Both the position numbers and the translations under genes were made by a program. Shown piece by piece: positions 34,591 to 44,071 of a stretch of DNA of 64,000 bases; the first letter of the stretch is position 1; each line of letters begins with the position of its first letter. The stretch covers positions 178,274-242,273 of the forward strand of contig CANTFL010000167.1 in NCBI GenBank assembly GCA_947650285.1, given 5' to 3'. Under the pieces are notes generated by a model, which saw nothing but the letters and a program-made list of their open reading frames with translations, was not told where the DNA came from and did not search any database. The DNA is from Hyaloperonospora brassicae. Its lineage: Eukaryota > Oomycota > Peronosporomycetes > Peronosporales > Peronosporaceae.

Positions 34591-35682
34591 ATGGTACCAC
34601 GAACTCAAGGTTTCGTGACGGTCGGATCGGGGAAGTACAAGGAGTGGCAAACTCTGGCGTATGAGGCTACAACGGATCGAGTGAATGAACCCCCAAAAGA
34701 ACAGATCGGACCACTGGTAGATCGCCCTACGTATACCACTCCCAAAAGCATCATGAAGCGTCAGTCCGACGCGTCAAAGGACATACCTCCAGCGATTTCC
34801 ATGATAACGCAGCAAGCTGGCGATGATGAATCGCAAAAGACAGATGTTGGGGTTGCGAGGGAAGTAATGGTCAACGGAGCCGAACTAGCGCGGGTGGATG
34901 GCGATCAAGAAATCGGAGCCCAACAGGCTACGAAGGGAGATCGCGATACATATCCCGACTGGCTACGTGACAGATCGTCTCCATCGAAGGCCGAACCAAC
35001 TGATAAACTGCTTACTTTGGACCAGCCGGGAGAGACGAAAGATCCAAAGGAAGAAGCAATGTTAAAGACTGAAGATGCCGAGATCGCGGTAACACCAGTT
35101 TACTACCACGAGAGCGGAGATTTGTTTGCTGAAGATATCGAGCAGCACATGGCAGTACTACCAGAAATGTCGGTGACTACAGAAGAAGTTACGATTGAGG
35201 ACATTCAGATCGGAGATCCAAATGTGCCTCTCACCACGGATCAACAGCGGCTCAGATTGCTGATCTGGAAGAGGCATCACCTCCTCATGGGTAAAGGTAA
35301 CGCCCTACCCCCAGCAGCACGGGGCGCGATCTGTGATATCGATGTCGGTGAGGCAGCACCGATAGCGCAAAGAGTACGTCCGGTCGCACCTAAATATCGG
35401 GAGAAGCTGTCAAATATTATCAAAGGGCTGTTAGCGGCCAAGATCGTTCAGCCATCAACGTCACCTTGGGCGTCTCCGATAGTGGTGATCATCAAGAAGA
35501 ACGGAGTGGACATTCGCCTTTGTATAGATTATCGGAGAGTGAATCAGCTGACACGCCTGATGGTTTACTCCATGCCGTTGGTCAGCGATCTGCTGGAAGA
35601 CCTGGATGAAGACCTATGGTACTGTTCGCTAGACATGGCTAGTGGATTCTGGGTCGTAGAAATGGCCGAACGAGCAAATTAA
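34591..35682 (+). CDS. pol: Pol linker and N-terminal half of reverse transcriptase, internal 2
   Basis: An open frame of 363 codons. An acidic linker runs to YYHESGDLFAEDIEQHMAVL. Then come GKGNALPPAARGAICDIDVG, RPVAPKYREKLSNIIKGLL, SPWASPIVVIIKKNG, IRLCIDYRRVNQLTRLM and LDMASGFWVVEMAE. The RT fingers and the first catalytic Asp (CSLDMASG) are present. A one-base deletion at about 35,680 throws the frame to TAA; the RT resumes in another frame at 35,690. The same deletion is in internal 3, while internal 1 and the inverted copy do not have it. Confidence 0.85.
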   Translation: MVPRTQGFVTVGSGKYKEWQTLAYEATTDRVNEPPKEQIGPLVDRPTYTTPKSIMKRQSDASKDIPPAISMITQQAGDDESQKTDVGVAREVMVNGAELARVDGDQEIGAQQATKGDRDTYPDWLRDRSSPSKAEPTDKLLTLDQPGETKDPKEEAMLKTEDAEIAVTPVYYHESGDLFAEDIEQHMAVLPEMSVTTEEVTIEDIQIGDPNVPLTTDQQRLRLLIWKRHHLLMGKGNALPPAARGAICDIDVGEAAPIAQRVRPVAPKYREKLSNIIKGLLAAKIVQPSTSPWASPIVVIIKKNGVDIRLCIDYRRVNQLTRLMVYSMPLVSDLLEDLDEDLWYCSLDMASGFWVVEMAERAN

Positions 35683-35689
35683 TCTCAGC

Positions 35690-36078
35690 GTTTGTTACGC
35701 CGTTTGGTCTTTTCGAGTGGTTACGAATGCCTTTTGGGCTTAAGAACGCGCCCCAGATCTACCAACGTCTACTTGACAATGCGCTGTATGGATATCTCAA
35801 GATCGGCCAGAGATCAACCTCGGAGGGCCCGATCGACGTGTTCAAGGACGGCGAACCTGAGACAGATCGGCGATCTTCTATACTGGGACGCCGATCTTAC
35901 ATCGACGATATTCTCATGCCAGCTGCGTCATGGGAATCTTTGTACGCAAAGGTGGAACGGATGCTGGAATCATGTGATAAGTGGAATCTGTCCATCAGTC
36001 TTACGAAGAACTTTTGGGGGTGCCGTAAGAACGGCTATTTGGGACATCGAGTGTCGATGGATGGTCTAGAGGCATAAC
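35690..36078 (+). pseudogene. C-terminal half of reverse transcriptase, internal 2
   Basis: After the frameshift the reading continues as TPFGLFEWLRMPFGLKNAP, then QIYQRLLDNALYGYLKIGQ. The catalytic box YIDD is at 35,898-35,909, followed by KNFWGCRKNGYLGHRVS. It ends at TAA in GLEA-stop-PKNLES (36,075). The catalytic residues are intact, but the frame is not joined to the first half. Confidence 0.85.
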
Positions 36079-37275
36079 CGAAGAACTTGGAGTCGTTGAT
36101 CAACATCCCGTCCCCTAGCCCGCTGCGAGCTATGCAATCTTTTCTCGGGAGCTTGAACTACTACCGCCGCTTCATTGAGGATTTCGCGTTGTACGCTGCG
36201 GTGTTGTATGAGTTAAGAGAATCGTATTTCTTCGAGATCGGCCGATCTCAGCTTGCAGCAGGTGACGAATGGTCGACCGAGGGTCGATGGAAGGAGGCCA
36301 AGGTTGCTTTCACTATGCTAAAGGCTAAGATAGCTACAGCTCCCATGCTCAAACACTTCGACCCGGATCGCCCTCCCGTGATCGTAGTCTATGCTAGCAA
36401 GTGGGCTGTTTCAGCGGCCCTGATACAAGAGTACGATGGCGTGTATCATCCGGTGACGTTTACAAGCCGCACGCTAAAGCCAATGAGATTAACTACGGGA
36501 CGGTGGAAAAAGAAGTGCTGGCGTTACTTCGTGTTTTGGATGTATGCTATACTACGCTTGCCTTGCGGGAGATCACTGTGCTGACCCGATATTCTACGTT
36601 AGCATGGTTGATGCAATCTCGAGGACTCAACGGTAGATTAGGACGGTGGGTTGCTTTGTTGTCAAACAGTACTATGGAGGTGAAGAAACGTGAGCGAGGA
36701 GAAGAAGAAATCCTGGGCATGTTGGCAGCGAGTATCACCCCAAGAGACGAAATAGAAGAGATGCTGATCGCGATCTCCCCACGTAAAGACTGCCAACTCA
36801 AGATATCAACACCGCCACCAACGGTGGAAGCAGAGGAGGAGTTGCTGGTGGACAGCTTCGATGGATCGGCGAGGATAGAAAAGAAAGGAGGGTCGTACAG
36901 TGAGGTGATATGGAGGTTACATGAGTGGACGATCGTGGCAGCAGAATCGAGATATGCTCACAATCTGACTGTGAATGAAGCGGAGTATAATGGATTGCTA
37001 CTGTGCTTTGAGTTACTCGCCAATCTGAACAGGGGCGAGTAATTCTGTGCGGAGACTCTAATTTCGTGATTCGACAGATGCGCGGTGAGATCGACTGCAA
37101 GGCACCGGGCCTTCAACTCCTGAGACAAAAAGCGTTGGTGAAGCTGCGATCATGGCCTAGTCACGAGTTCCTGCATATGAAGCGAGAGTGGAACCAGAGC
37201 GCAGATCGACTAGCCAGCACAGCATTGCAGAACGAAAAGGGAAGAATTGTTGTAGCTGAAGAAGAGCGGTAAGAT
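36079..37275 (+). pseudogene. Tether-type RNase H and second RNase H, internal 2
   Basis: 36,087-36,584 covers MQSFLGSLNYYRRFIEDFA and the first RNase H, whose usual first Asp position reads VYASKWAVSAAL. One base lost near 36,482 shifts the frame; it goes on at 36,401-37,042 with TVEKEVLALLRVLDV and the second RNase H (SFDGSARIEKKGGSYSEVIW, TVNEAEYNGLLLCF). A further shift at about 37,035 leads to MRGEIDCKAPGLQLL and WNQSADRLASTAL (37,066-37,272). First Asp, Glu and last Asp of the second RNase H are visible, although the frame is broken. Confidence 0.8.
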
Positions 37276-38094
37276 GTGATGACTCTGAACCGGCTCGATG
37301 AATTGTTGAAGCCCAGGCAAGATGGTAAGTTGGTGCGGATAGCTGCGATCACGAGATCAGCCGGGAGGATACGTCATGAACCTGAAGTGGTACAGGAGGA
37401 GATAGTACAGAGGATTAGGGTGCAACGAATTGTCCAAGCTCAAGATGAAGAGTTTTGGATTGTCAATCTCAAGATGTATATAAGTGGCGATGTATCAAAC
37501 TTAGACGCGGGAGAGGTGAAGATGTGCGCAAAACTGGCGCTAAGGTGCGAGATCGATGAGAACGATCTGCTATTTTTCTGCCTTATGGCGAAAAGAGAGT
37601 CAAAAGATCGCGATGGTTTGATGCGATTGGTGATCCCTGAGTTGTTGCAACAGGATTTTTTGCATCACTATCATACGAGTCTGGAAGGAGGCCATCAGGG
37701 TATCGGCAGAACTTATCAGAGGATCAGATCGCGATTCCATTGGAGAGGACTGTATCAGAGAGTGCAACGATATGTGGGCGAATGTACCAACTGTGAAACT
37801 GGAAAAGGAAGACCGACGATTCATGGGAGACCCCCGGGGAACTTACAAGCAACCTATCCATTCCAGATCATCGCAATGAATCATATACCGTCGTTGCCCA
37901 AGTCCATTAAGGGGAATACCGAACTGCTCATTTGGGTGGACCTCTTCTCGGGATTTGTGATTGCAAAGGCTAGCTCATCATGGACGGCACAAACAATAGC
38001 GGAGAATTACGAAGAATGTGTGTTTCGACGCTTCGGATCTAGCGAGGCTATCAGACACGATCGAGAACCGGGATTTATGTCCGATTTGTTTTGA
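37276..38094 (+). CDS. pol: Integrase N-terminal and core part, internal 2 (first Asp mutated)
   Basis: 272 codons. The zinc-binding domain has HHYHTSLEGGHQG and CTNCETGKG. The core reads IIAMNHIPSLPKSIKG: Asn replaces the first catalytic Asp (AMDH in the other copies). The second Asp is kept in RHDREPGFMSDLF. It ends at TGA (38,092), which internal 3 shares. The third residue follows in 38,134-38,592. Even if the stop were read through, loss of the first acidic residue should abolish strand transfer. Confidence 0.85.
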   Translation: MMTLNRLDELLKPRQDGKLVRIAAITRSAGRIRHEPEVVQEEIVQRIRVQRIVQAQDEEFWIVNLKMYISGDVSNLDAGEVKMCAKLALRCEIDENDLLFFCLMAKRESKDRDGLMRLVIPELLQQDFLHHYHTSLEGGHQGIGRTYQRIRSRFHWRGLYQRVQRYVGECTNCETGKGRPTIHGRPPGNLQATYPFQIIAMNHIPSLPKSIKGNTELLIWVDLFSGFVIAKASSSWTAQTIAENYEECVFRRFGSSEAIRHDREPGFMSDLF

Positions 38095-38710
38095 GCCTTC
38101 AGTCGGATCGTAGAACAGAAACAACGTGCTACCATGGCTTACAGGCCACAAGCAAATGGAACAGCCGAACGAATGGTGCAAACCTTGACGCATTCGCTCA
38201 AGATGTACGTGACTGAAGTGGACCAACGGGACTGGGATGAGTATGCTGAGCGACTCTTATTTGTAATTAACACCGCACAAGATCGGATCCGGGGGGACAC
38301 CCCATTCTATCTGATTCATGGGTGGGATCCACGATCGACGTTGGAAGCTACGTTATCAGTGGGGAACACGAGAACAGGAGATCGCGGTCCGAAGCGGTGG
38401 AGACATAGTATCCAAAGACAATATCAGCGGGCTCGATTCGCAGTGAACGATCAACTACGAGCTGCGATCCAAGGGAGAGCAGATCGACATAACGAAGATT
38501 TGGAGCAACATGAGATCGAAGTGGGAACGCAAGTTTGGTTATACCTGGATCGAGTAAAAGAGGGATATGCGAAGAAGCTAGCGCATATGTAGAATGGTAC
38601 ATTCCGAGTTGCGGACATTTGTGGAGATCACGCTGTGAAATCGGAGATCGCCGGAACTCCGTATCGGTTATTTCCGATTGTACATTTGTCGAAGCTAAAA
38701 AGGTAAAAAC
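38095..38710 (+). pseudogene. Integrase C-terminal part, internal 2
   Basis: The frame 38,134-38,592 has MAYRPQANGTAERMVQTL with the catalytic Glu, 35 residues after the second Asp, as expected for D,D-35-E. GDTPFYLIHGWDPRSTLEA and EVGTQVWLYLDRVKEGYAKK follow. It stops at TAG 38,590 (AHM-stop) in place of the RWHGPF motif. Confidence 0.8.
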
Positions 38711-39047
38711 GTTCCCTGAACGGCCGAAGGATCAGCTGACGATAGACGAAGCAGAGCGCGTGGATTTTGAGGAGGCTCTGCTGCCGGAAGATAGTTGGGA
38801 GAGTGAGCTTGAGGAAGGAGAGTACGAAGTAGAAGAAATATTGGACGTGTGATCTGGTAGGAAAACCCGTTATGGGCGAGCACACCGACAGTTTCTGGTG
38901 AAGTGGAAGGCACATCCCGATCTAAGATGGGTGGATGAGGCCGATCTGAGTTGTGGGGCGATCTTGCAGGAGTTTGAGCGGAACCGAGTGAGTAGGAACC
39001 GTTTCGGAATGATGCAATCACATGAAAGTCAGTCGGACGAACTTTAA
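38711..39047 (+). pseudogene. Chromodomain of internal 2, interrupted
   Basis: GEYEVEEILDV is followed by TGA (38,850) where other copies have Arg. Beyond it the frame continues with SGRKTRYGRAHRQFLVKW, KAHPDLRWVDEADL, GAILQEFERNRVSRNRF, ending at TAA 39,045. The intact version is in internal 3 (51,356-51,769). Confidence 0.8.
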
Positions 39048-39308
39048 CGGTTGGAACAAAGTGTGCTAGGCGGTAGCATATGCTGGTGGATGAGGTTGCA
39101 AGATGTGCTGTGAGGTAGCACAGGCTGATGGATGGTGTTTTGTGTATGAGTATGGACATAGTCACGTGAATTACCTTACTGAATGATGTGGAATGAGAAG
39201 GATCGAGGTTGTGTAAGTGGCAAAGAATGAAGTACCTAAGGAAAGAGACGATGATCGAATAACTTACACGATTATGAAAGACGATCGGGCTTGGGCACCG
39301 ATCTTGAA
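39048..39308. other. Spacer of internal 2 with hairpin motifs
   Basis: This spacer lies between the convergent ends of pol and the antisense ORF. At 39,061-39,122 two related units occur, including the near-perfect hairpin GTGCT-GTGAGGT-AGCAC at about 39,107-39,123. This could form RNA structure from either strand. Confidence 0.6.
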
Positions 39309-40511
39309 CTAAGACGATGGAGCAGGCTTGAACTTGTCCTGTAGACGGGGAATCTGCGATCCGGGGTGTCCCCAATAAGCGTTGCAAAACTGGTTGCGCC
39401 AAGGATCCTCTTGGTCGGCCATGTCCAACGCCTCTAGCAAGTCAGCTGGGGTGTTAGAGTGTCCTAACCCTGGATACCAAACTCGTTCTTCATGTGGGCG
39501 CGGATAGTGAAGCATTAAGGGATCCAGCAAGATGTCGATATCACAGTGGCCATAGATCATGCCGTTGAGTATCTTCTTCAAGAAGTTCTTCCAACGTGCT
39601 CCAAAGCGAGATCGGCGCTGCTTTCGTTGACGCCAGAAAGTTTGCATAAACCGTTCCGATCGTCGCTGGGCCGGAGAGATCGGGAAAGCATGAGTAGATT
39701 CCCATAGAGCTTGCCGATGAGTGGACTCAAGCTCCAGGTAATGATGACTCATGTCTCGATACCATCCAGTCATGGTGAACGATATCGGGTCGACGGGGAC
39801 CACAATATTGTCCCAGGGGGCCGTAGCGTAAAGCGCCTGGATGTGCTGCCGCGAAATGAGCCCAGAGGCCCAAGTCCCCGTCGGAGGAGCTCGCCCATGA
39901 CTGTGGAAGGGGAACAGAAAATTCCTGGGCTTGGAGTAGTGGTTAAACAGCAGTTCAATGGTCATGGTCCTCACGCAAACCATCGCGATCCGCGAAACTG
40001 ACCAGGGAGCGATCTCGAAAGCTACCCGTCGGGAAGGCGCCAGATAATTGGGAATCCACCGATCCCGTGGCTGCTGGAGTGGTGGAAGATGGTCGAAATC
40101 AACGGAAGAGATGAATCGGTTAGCCATTTGGCGCGTCGGAAGGGTGATGCTGTTTTCGCTATCGGACGAATGGCGATCTGAAAGCGCAGTAGACCCCGCA
40201 GGCGGACTAGCGGAGCCAGTCTCGCTGTGTGTTTCTCCTGTCGGCGACACTGTCATATCTTTCACGTCTCCATCATCTTGAATTTCAATTACGGGGGCAG
40301 CCGCGACCGGAGAGGATGGGTACGAAAGATAACGGGATTCCGGAGTGTCTGGAGAGAGCGACCGCGACAGTGCTTGAGCCGATGCGGTAGATGCGGAAGA
40401 AGCGGAAGCGACCTGGGCAGCCGGAGAGGAGTCTAAAGTCGAAGATCGGGCATCCGACCTAGGCTGACGACGAGCGGTCGATCTCGAGCGGGACAACTCG
40501 GAACGGGTCAA
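39309..40511 (-). CDS. Antisense accessory ORF, C-terminal part, internal 2
   Basis: A 400-codon open frame opposite to pol. The first 130 residues are Ser/Arg/Ala/Pro-rich (SRSRSTARRQPRSD) and look disordered. The rest looks folded: HLPPLQQPRDRWIPNYLAPS, then WSVSRIAMVCVRTMTIELLF, PPTGTWASGLISRQHIQAL, SFTMTGWYRDMSHHYLELE, FWRQRKQRRSRFGARWKNFL, VWYPGLGH and WRNQFCNAYWG. I recognise no known domain. The homologous part in internal 3 is broken (52,139-52,842). In unit 3 this frame is continuous with the coiled-coil part; here a frame change near 40,520 separates them. The long open frame with a conserved folded part argues for selection in the past. Expression would require a promoter reading leftward from LTR C or inside the element. 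Confidence 0.7.
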   Translation of the reverse strand: MTRSELSRSRSTARRQPRSDARSSTLDSSPAAQVASASSASTASAQALSRSLSPDTPESRYLSYPSSPVAAAPVIEIQDDGDVKDMTVSPTGETHSETGSASPPAGSTALSDRHSSDSENSITLPTRQMANRFISSVDFDHLPPLQQPRDRWIPNYLAPSRRVAFEIAPWSVSRIAMVCVRTMTIELLFNHYSKPRNFLFPFHSHGRAPPTGTWASGLISRQHIQALYATAPWDNIVVPVDPISFTMTGWYRDMSHHYLELESTHRQALWESTHAFPISPAQRRSERFMQTFWRQRKQRRSRFGARWKNFLKKILNGMIYGHCDIDILLDPLMLHYPRPHEERVWYPGLGHSNTPADLLEALDMADQEDPWRNQFCNAYWGHPGSQIPRLQDKFKPAPSS

Positions 40512-40537
40512 ATCCCTCGAGCTAGAGTCTGACTCGG

Positions 40538-41200
40538 TTAGCTCCCCACTTCCCGATCCAGTCCTAGAAGACGTGTACGAGGATGCGAAGAAGATGAATT
40601 GGGTGAAGGCTTGGGCGGGGCCGATCTGAGGAGTTTCTTGGAAGGTGTTAAGGGATTTAACGACAATAGCCGGGAGGCCACACGGGTAGCAGAAGAATCT
40701 CTGAATAGCGACCGTGGTCGAACCCGCTGACGCTTGGTAGGCGGGCCAGACGATCTCGATCTGGACCTACGGGCAAGCGATCTCGATCTCTGGGTGGCGG
40801 AAACAGGTGGCGATCCGGCCGGAGTAGCACTCTTGGGCGTCGGTCGAGTGGTCAGTGCAGACGACCGGGACCCGAGTATAGCACTGTTCAGGGTGTCGAG
40901 GAGGGCAAGGTGTTCTGCTATGTCCCGATCCCGATCGTGCTCCGCCACCTGCAGCTGGTCGTGCACCGTGAGATGTTCCGCAAGCTGACGACGAAGGTTG
41001 GCGTTTTCCATCTGCGAAAGTGCCAACTGACCCTCCAGAGGAGTCAAGCCATCCACTTGTTGCACGAGATCGCTAATTGAAGCCCGTCCTTCTGCGATCT
41101 CCGCTTGAGACCGATCCAATTCCTCCTTCAGAGGCAAAACGTCTATGGGAAGGAAGAACCTGTCGGAGTTCAGTTGGTAACGCTGCTGTCGGAGAGAATT
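40538..41200 (-). CDS. Antisense accessory ORF, coiled-coil part, internal 2
   Basis: The open frame (199 codons from the Met at 41,137) extends upstream to about 41,205 as LNSLRQQRYQLNSDRFFLPI. PLKEELDRSQAEIAEGRAS, LEGQLALSQMENANLRRQLA and VAEHDRDRDIAEHLALLDTL have heptad spacing of a coiled coil. A basic Ser/Arg-rich tract follows (RSRSLARRSRSRSSG, a possible nuclear localisation or RNA-binding tract), then LLSLNPLTPSKKLLRS. It ends at TAG before the 40,511 frame. A dimeric or oligomeric nucleic-acid-binding protein is possible; function unknown. Confidence 0.65.
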   Translation of the reverse strand, partial: NSLRQQRYQLNSDRFFLPIDVLPLKEELDRSQAEIAEGRASISDLVQQVDGLTPLEGQLALSQMENANLRRQLAEHLTVHDQLQVAEHDRDRDIAEHLALLDTLNSAILGSRSSALTTRPTPKSATPAGSPPVSATQRSRSLARRSRSRSSGPPTKRQRVRPRSLFRDSSATRVASRLLSLNPLTPSKKLLRSAPPKPSPNSSSSHPRTRLLGLDREVGS

Positions 41201-42186
41201 TAGTTCGACATGGAGAGAACGGACTTGGGTTTATAGGTTTTCACCTGTCGTTCCAAACTGCCCTGATCCTCATCGCTGGTACGTAACAGAGCGCGTAGCC
41301 GAAGAATCTGCGCCGATTGATCTCGATGTGTCCGCAGAGCTTGCTTGCAGTCGCTCGGAGAATGTATTGCGTTGACGCAGCGGCCTTGCATCAAATCATA
41401 TCGACGCTGGACGAAAGAGACGAAAGGTGCGGCCGATCTGTACAGAGAATCAATCTCGTCTTGCAAGCGACCCCCCCAGGAGACCGCATCTCGGTATGAC
41501 TGCTGAAGCGCATGAATTGTATCGGTTTGGCTGCAGAAGGTAGCCTCTCGATCCCACAAATAAGAGATCGTAGCTAACGTAAGACGAACGTAGCTGGTAG
41601 AAGCTCTCGGAATGTGGTTGGAAACGCTCGCAGTTGGAGCAGACCCTGTACGAAACTCACTAGGGGCCAGAATGTCGGAGCTGAACGCACCGAGGGTCGC
41701 CGAAAGAGCAGGAAGTGAGGACGGCTCAGAGGGACGATCTGGCGATCCCGTGACGATCGATGGCGACCTGACCGAACTGGAATTACTTGGAGACTCGTGT
41801 CGATCTGGAACAATTGGAGCATACATCCCGCGGTCCGGCGACCCAGACGGCAAGTTGCGGGCTGGAGACGAAGTTCTGATCGGCTGTCGATATGGCGATC
41901 TTGGGGCGATCGGTGGAGATCCGGCTGGACCTAGATGGCTTGGAGACGCATGTTGATCTGGGACGATTGGAGCATACCCCCCGCGATCCGGCGATCCGGA
42001 CGACGGGTCGCGATCCGAAGACAGAAACACGGTGGAGCCTTCTGACGAGATCGGCGAGGTAGGGAGATGCGTTGAAAAGGCCATGAGACGGACTTGGGTG
42101 GTTATAGCGAAGTTGATGAGTGACTGCACTGAGGTCAATTGCTGTACAATGGACTTCAGTACAGGGGGCGGTTGTGGTGAAGTCAC
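41200..42186 (-). CDS. Antisense accessory ORF, N-terminal part, internal 2
   Basis: A 328-codon frame. It begins MTSPQPPPV at 42,186, 14 bases inside LTR C, so the polypurine tract and LTR tip are coding on this strand. A second Met (MAFSTHL, 42,083) aligns with the start seen in internal 3. Residues 40-175 are Ser/Pro-rich with two near-repeats (SGSPDRGGYAPIVPD and SGSPDRGMYAPIVPD). Residues 190-328 are conserved and helical: SYVRLTLATISYLWDREATF, LQQSYRDAVSWGGRLQDEID, FVQRRYDLMQGRCVNAIHS. It ends VLSMSN-stop; the coiled coil continues in another frame, and the same shift occurs in internal 3 (53,901). Confidence 0.7.
   Translation of the reverse strand: MTSPQPPPVLKSIVQQLTSVQSLINFAITTQVRLMAFSTHLPTSPISSEGSTVFLSSDRDPSSGSPDRGGYAPIVPDQHASPSHLGPAGSPPIAPRSPYRQPIRTSSPARNLPSGSPDRGMYAPIVPDRHESPSNSSSVRSPSIVTGSPDRPSEPSSLPALSATLGAFSSDILAPSEFRTGSAPTASVSNHIPRASTSYVRLTLATISYLWDREATFCSQTDTIHALQQSYRDAVSWGGRLQDEIDSLYRSAAPFVSFVQRRYDLMQGRCVNAIHSPSDCKQALRTHRDQSAQILRLRALLRTSDEDQGSLERQVKTYKPKSVLSMSN
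42161..42171 (+). other. Polypurine tract of internal 2
   Basis: ACAGGGGGCGG directly before LTR C is the purine-rich primer site for plus-strand DNA synthesis. Internal 3 has the related ACAGGGTGTGG at 54,710-54,720. Internal 1 lacks it. Confidence 0.65.
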
Positions 42187-43949
42187 TCATCAAATTTTGT
42201 ACGAGGATCGGTGGCTACACATTTGGGACGCCACTCACTGGTGGAAAAAGAGGCCATAGGACTTGGCGATCCAATAAGGAAACGGGATCGGCGATCCGAT
42301 CCAACTGTCGTCAGAATGATGGGTATGGAACGATCTGAGACGGGGTGATCCGGGACAAGACGACAGTTAGGACGATTTCCGTGGAGTGATCTGGGACAAG
42401 AATCTGAGATCGGGCGATGTGACGTGACTATGTGACGAAGGTGTAACATCCTGCAGACCGGTGACACTCTCTACGGATCTCCCAAAGGGAATACTGATTT
42501 AGGTTAATTATGGACCGATCTGGAAGTGGGGTTGTTTGTGGGGGTCCGTGGGACCGTTGTGAGAATTGTGGATGGTCCCATTGTGCGGGTAAACCGTTGA
42601 GTATAGTATCGGAGTATGCACAATGAACGGAAAAGGCATATAGGGCCGTATCGCACTGTGTCGATCCTCAACGATCTCGAATTGGACATCAGATCGGTCA
42701 TGTTCCCTGCTGGTTATGGATATATCGATGATGGAGCTATTGTATGATGATGTACATGCTTGTTGGAGACCCATGAGTGATGTCCCAAAAGTTCAGACCG
42801 AAAGAGCTAGTGGAAGCCGGTCGAAGTGACGTCGCAAAATGGATTTAGACACGTTCCACATCTTGGATACTATTTTGGACTTTTCGGTACCAAAATTGGG
42901 TATTTGGTACCATATTTAGAATTTAGTCCTTTTTTGGTGTCTAGGTGCGATATCGGGAGTATTGGCGCTATCTTTGGAGTACAGGTCACGAAATTTCGAC
43001 ACGTGTTCAAGGGGGCGGTCAAGATTAAAGGTGATATCGGTTTGGAGAGTGACCTACGGTTGGGAATAGGCTTAAAGACAGTTTGGCTATTAATTTGGTT
43101 GGTTAATAAACAGACTTGAACTCTACTTCTTCTGCTCACGACGCACGTTCTCCTCCCCTCTTCTCCGGGCAAGATTGATTTGGCTTCCCCGGAGGGTCAA
43201 GGCACGCGTGTTACAGGGACACAGAAGACTGATCTTGGATTGTTGGCCAAGATCGAGAAGAGCGATCTCGGGATATCTGGACCGGATCGATCAAGTACTC
43301 ACACTCAACTCAACTGCTAGGGTAGCAGCAACACAAGGAAAAGGAAAAGGACATTGGAAACAAGGTCGCGAGACGGCCTAAGTGGTCAGAAGATCTGGAC
43401 AAGGCGTTCAAGGTAAGACCGAGCGAGATCGAAGCGATCTACAAGGCAGATCGGCGTGATCATTTGGCGAAACCAAGAACCGATCTGTCCATATTGCGCA
43501 CTTCCGGCAAGATCGGCCGATCCTGAGACCAGATCGGACCAATCCCAACGCAAGATCGACGCAAGACTATTATTTGATGAGTGAAGATTTCCGCACAGCG
43601 AAGACCCCGATCCCGAAGACGAGTCGAGATCGGTGTGATTCAAGATCGAGATAGCGACATCTCCAAATAGAGATCGTCGCGACTCAAGATCAAGATCGCA
43701 GAACACCGTTCGTGGTGTGAAGATTTCCGCACCGGAAGCGAACGCTCAACCCCAGACCTCTCAGCGAGATCGACATCTCCCAAGGCCGTTACGAAGAGCT
43801 CAAGCCAGCCCAACCGACGGGTACACAAGGTGAGCACAAGGCTATACAGCAAGGCAAGGATCGGAGTACCCCCTCCGTGAGTCGGCAAGTCTGGGCAAGT
43901 GGGAGATCGACATTCACTAAAGCGATTTTGTGAGATCGACTTCACCACA
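42173..43949 (+). repeat. LTR C, shared by internals 2 and 3 (1777 bp)
   Basis: It begins TGTGGTGAAGTCACTCAT and ends GACTTCACCACA. It differs from LTR B at scattered sites, for example GATCTACAAGGCAGATC (about 43,435-43,455) where B has GATCTACTGGACATATC. AATAAA at 43,105-43,110. It is preceded by a polypurine tract and followed by a primer-binding site, without target duplication. Confidence 0.9.
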
Positions 43950-43950
43950 A

Positions 43951-43968
43951 TGGTGCGCGTGCCCGGAT
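43951..43968 (+). other. Primer-binding site of internal 3
   Basis: TGGTGCGCGTGCCCGGAT is identical to that of internal 2 and starts one base after LTR C. The preceding A makes an ATG, giving a possible Gag start at 43,950. Confidence 0.75.
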
Positions 43969-44071
43969 CTTCTGAGGTCTCTGGATGTCACAGTGAGTCC
44001 ACTGGCGAAGATGTCAAGATCAAGCAAGAACCTGGGATTGAAGTGTCAGCGACAGAGGGATCGACGCAGAC

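Noticed and set aside
43640..43948. Minus-strand frames inside the LTRs (such as 102 codons here and 106 codons at 43,386-43,706)
   Set aside because: They recur only because the LTR is repeated five times; no motif, and the reading consists of GATC-derived Ser/Asp/Arg/Leu repeats.
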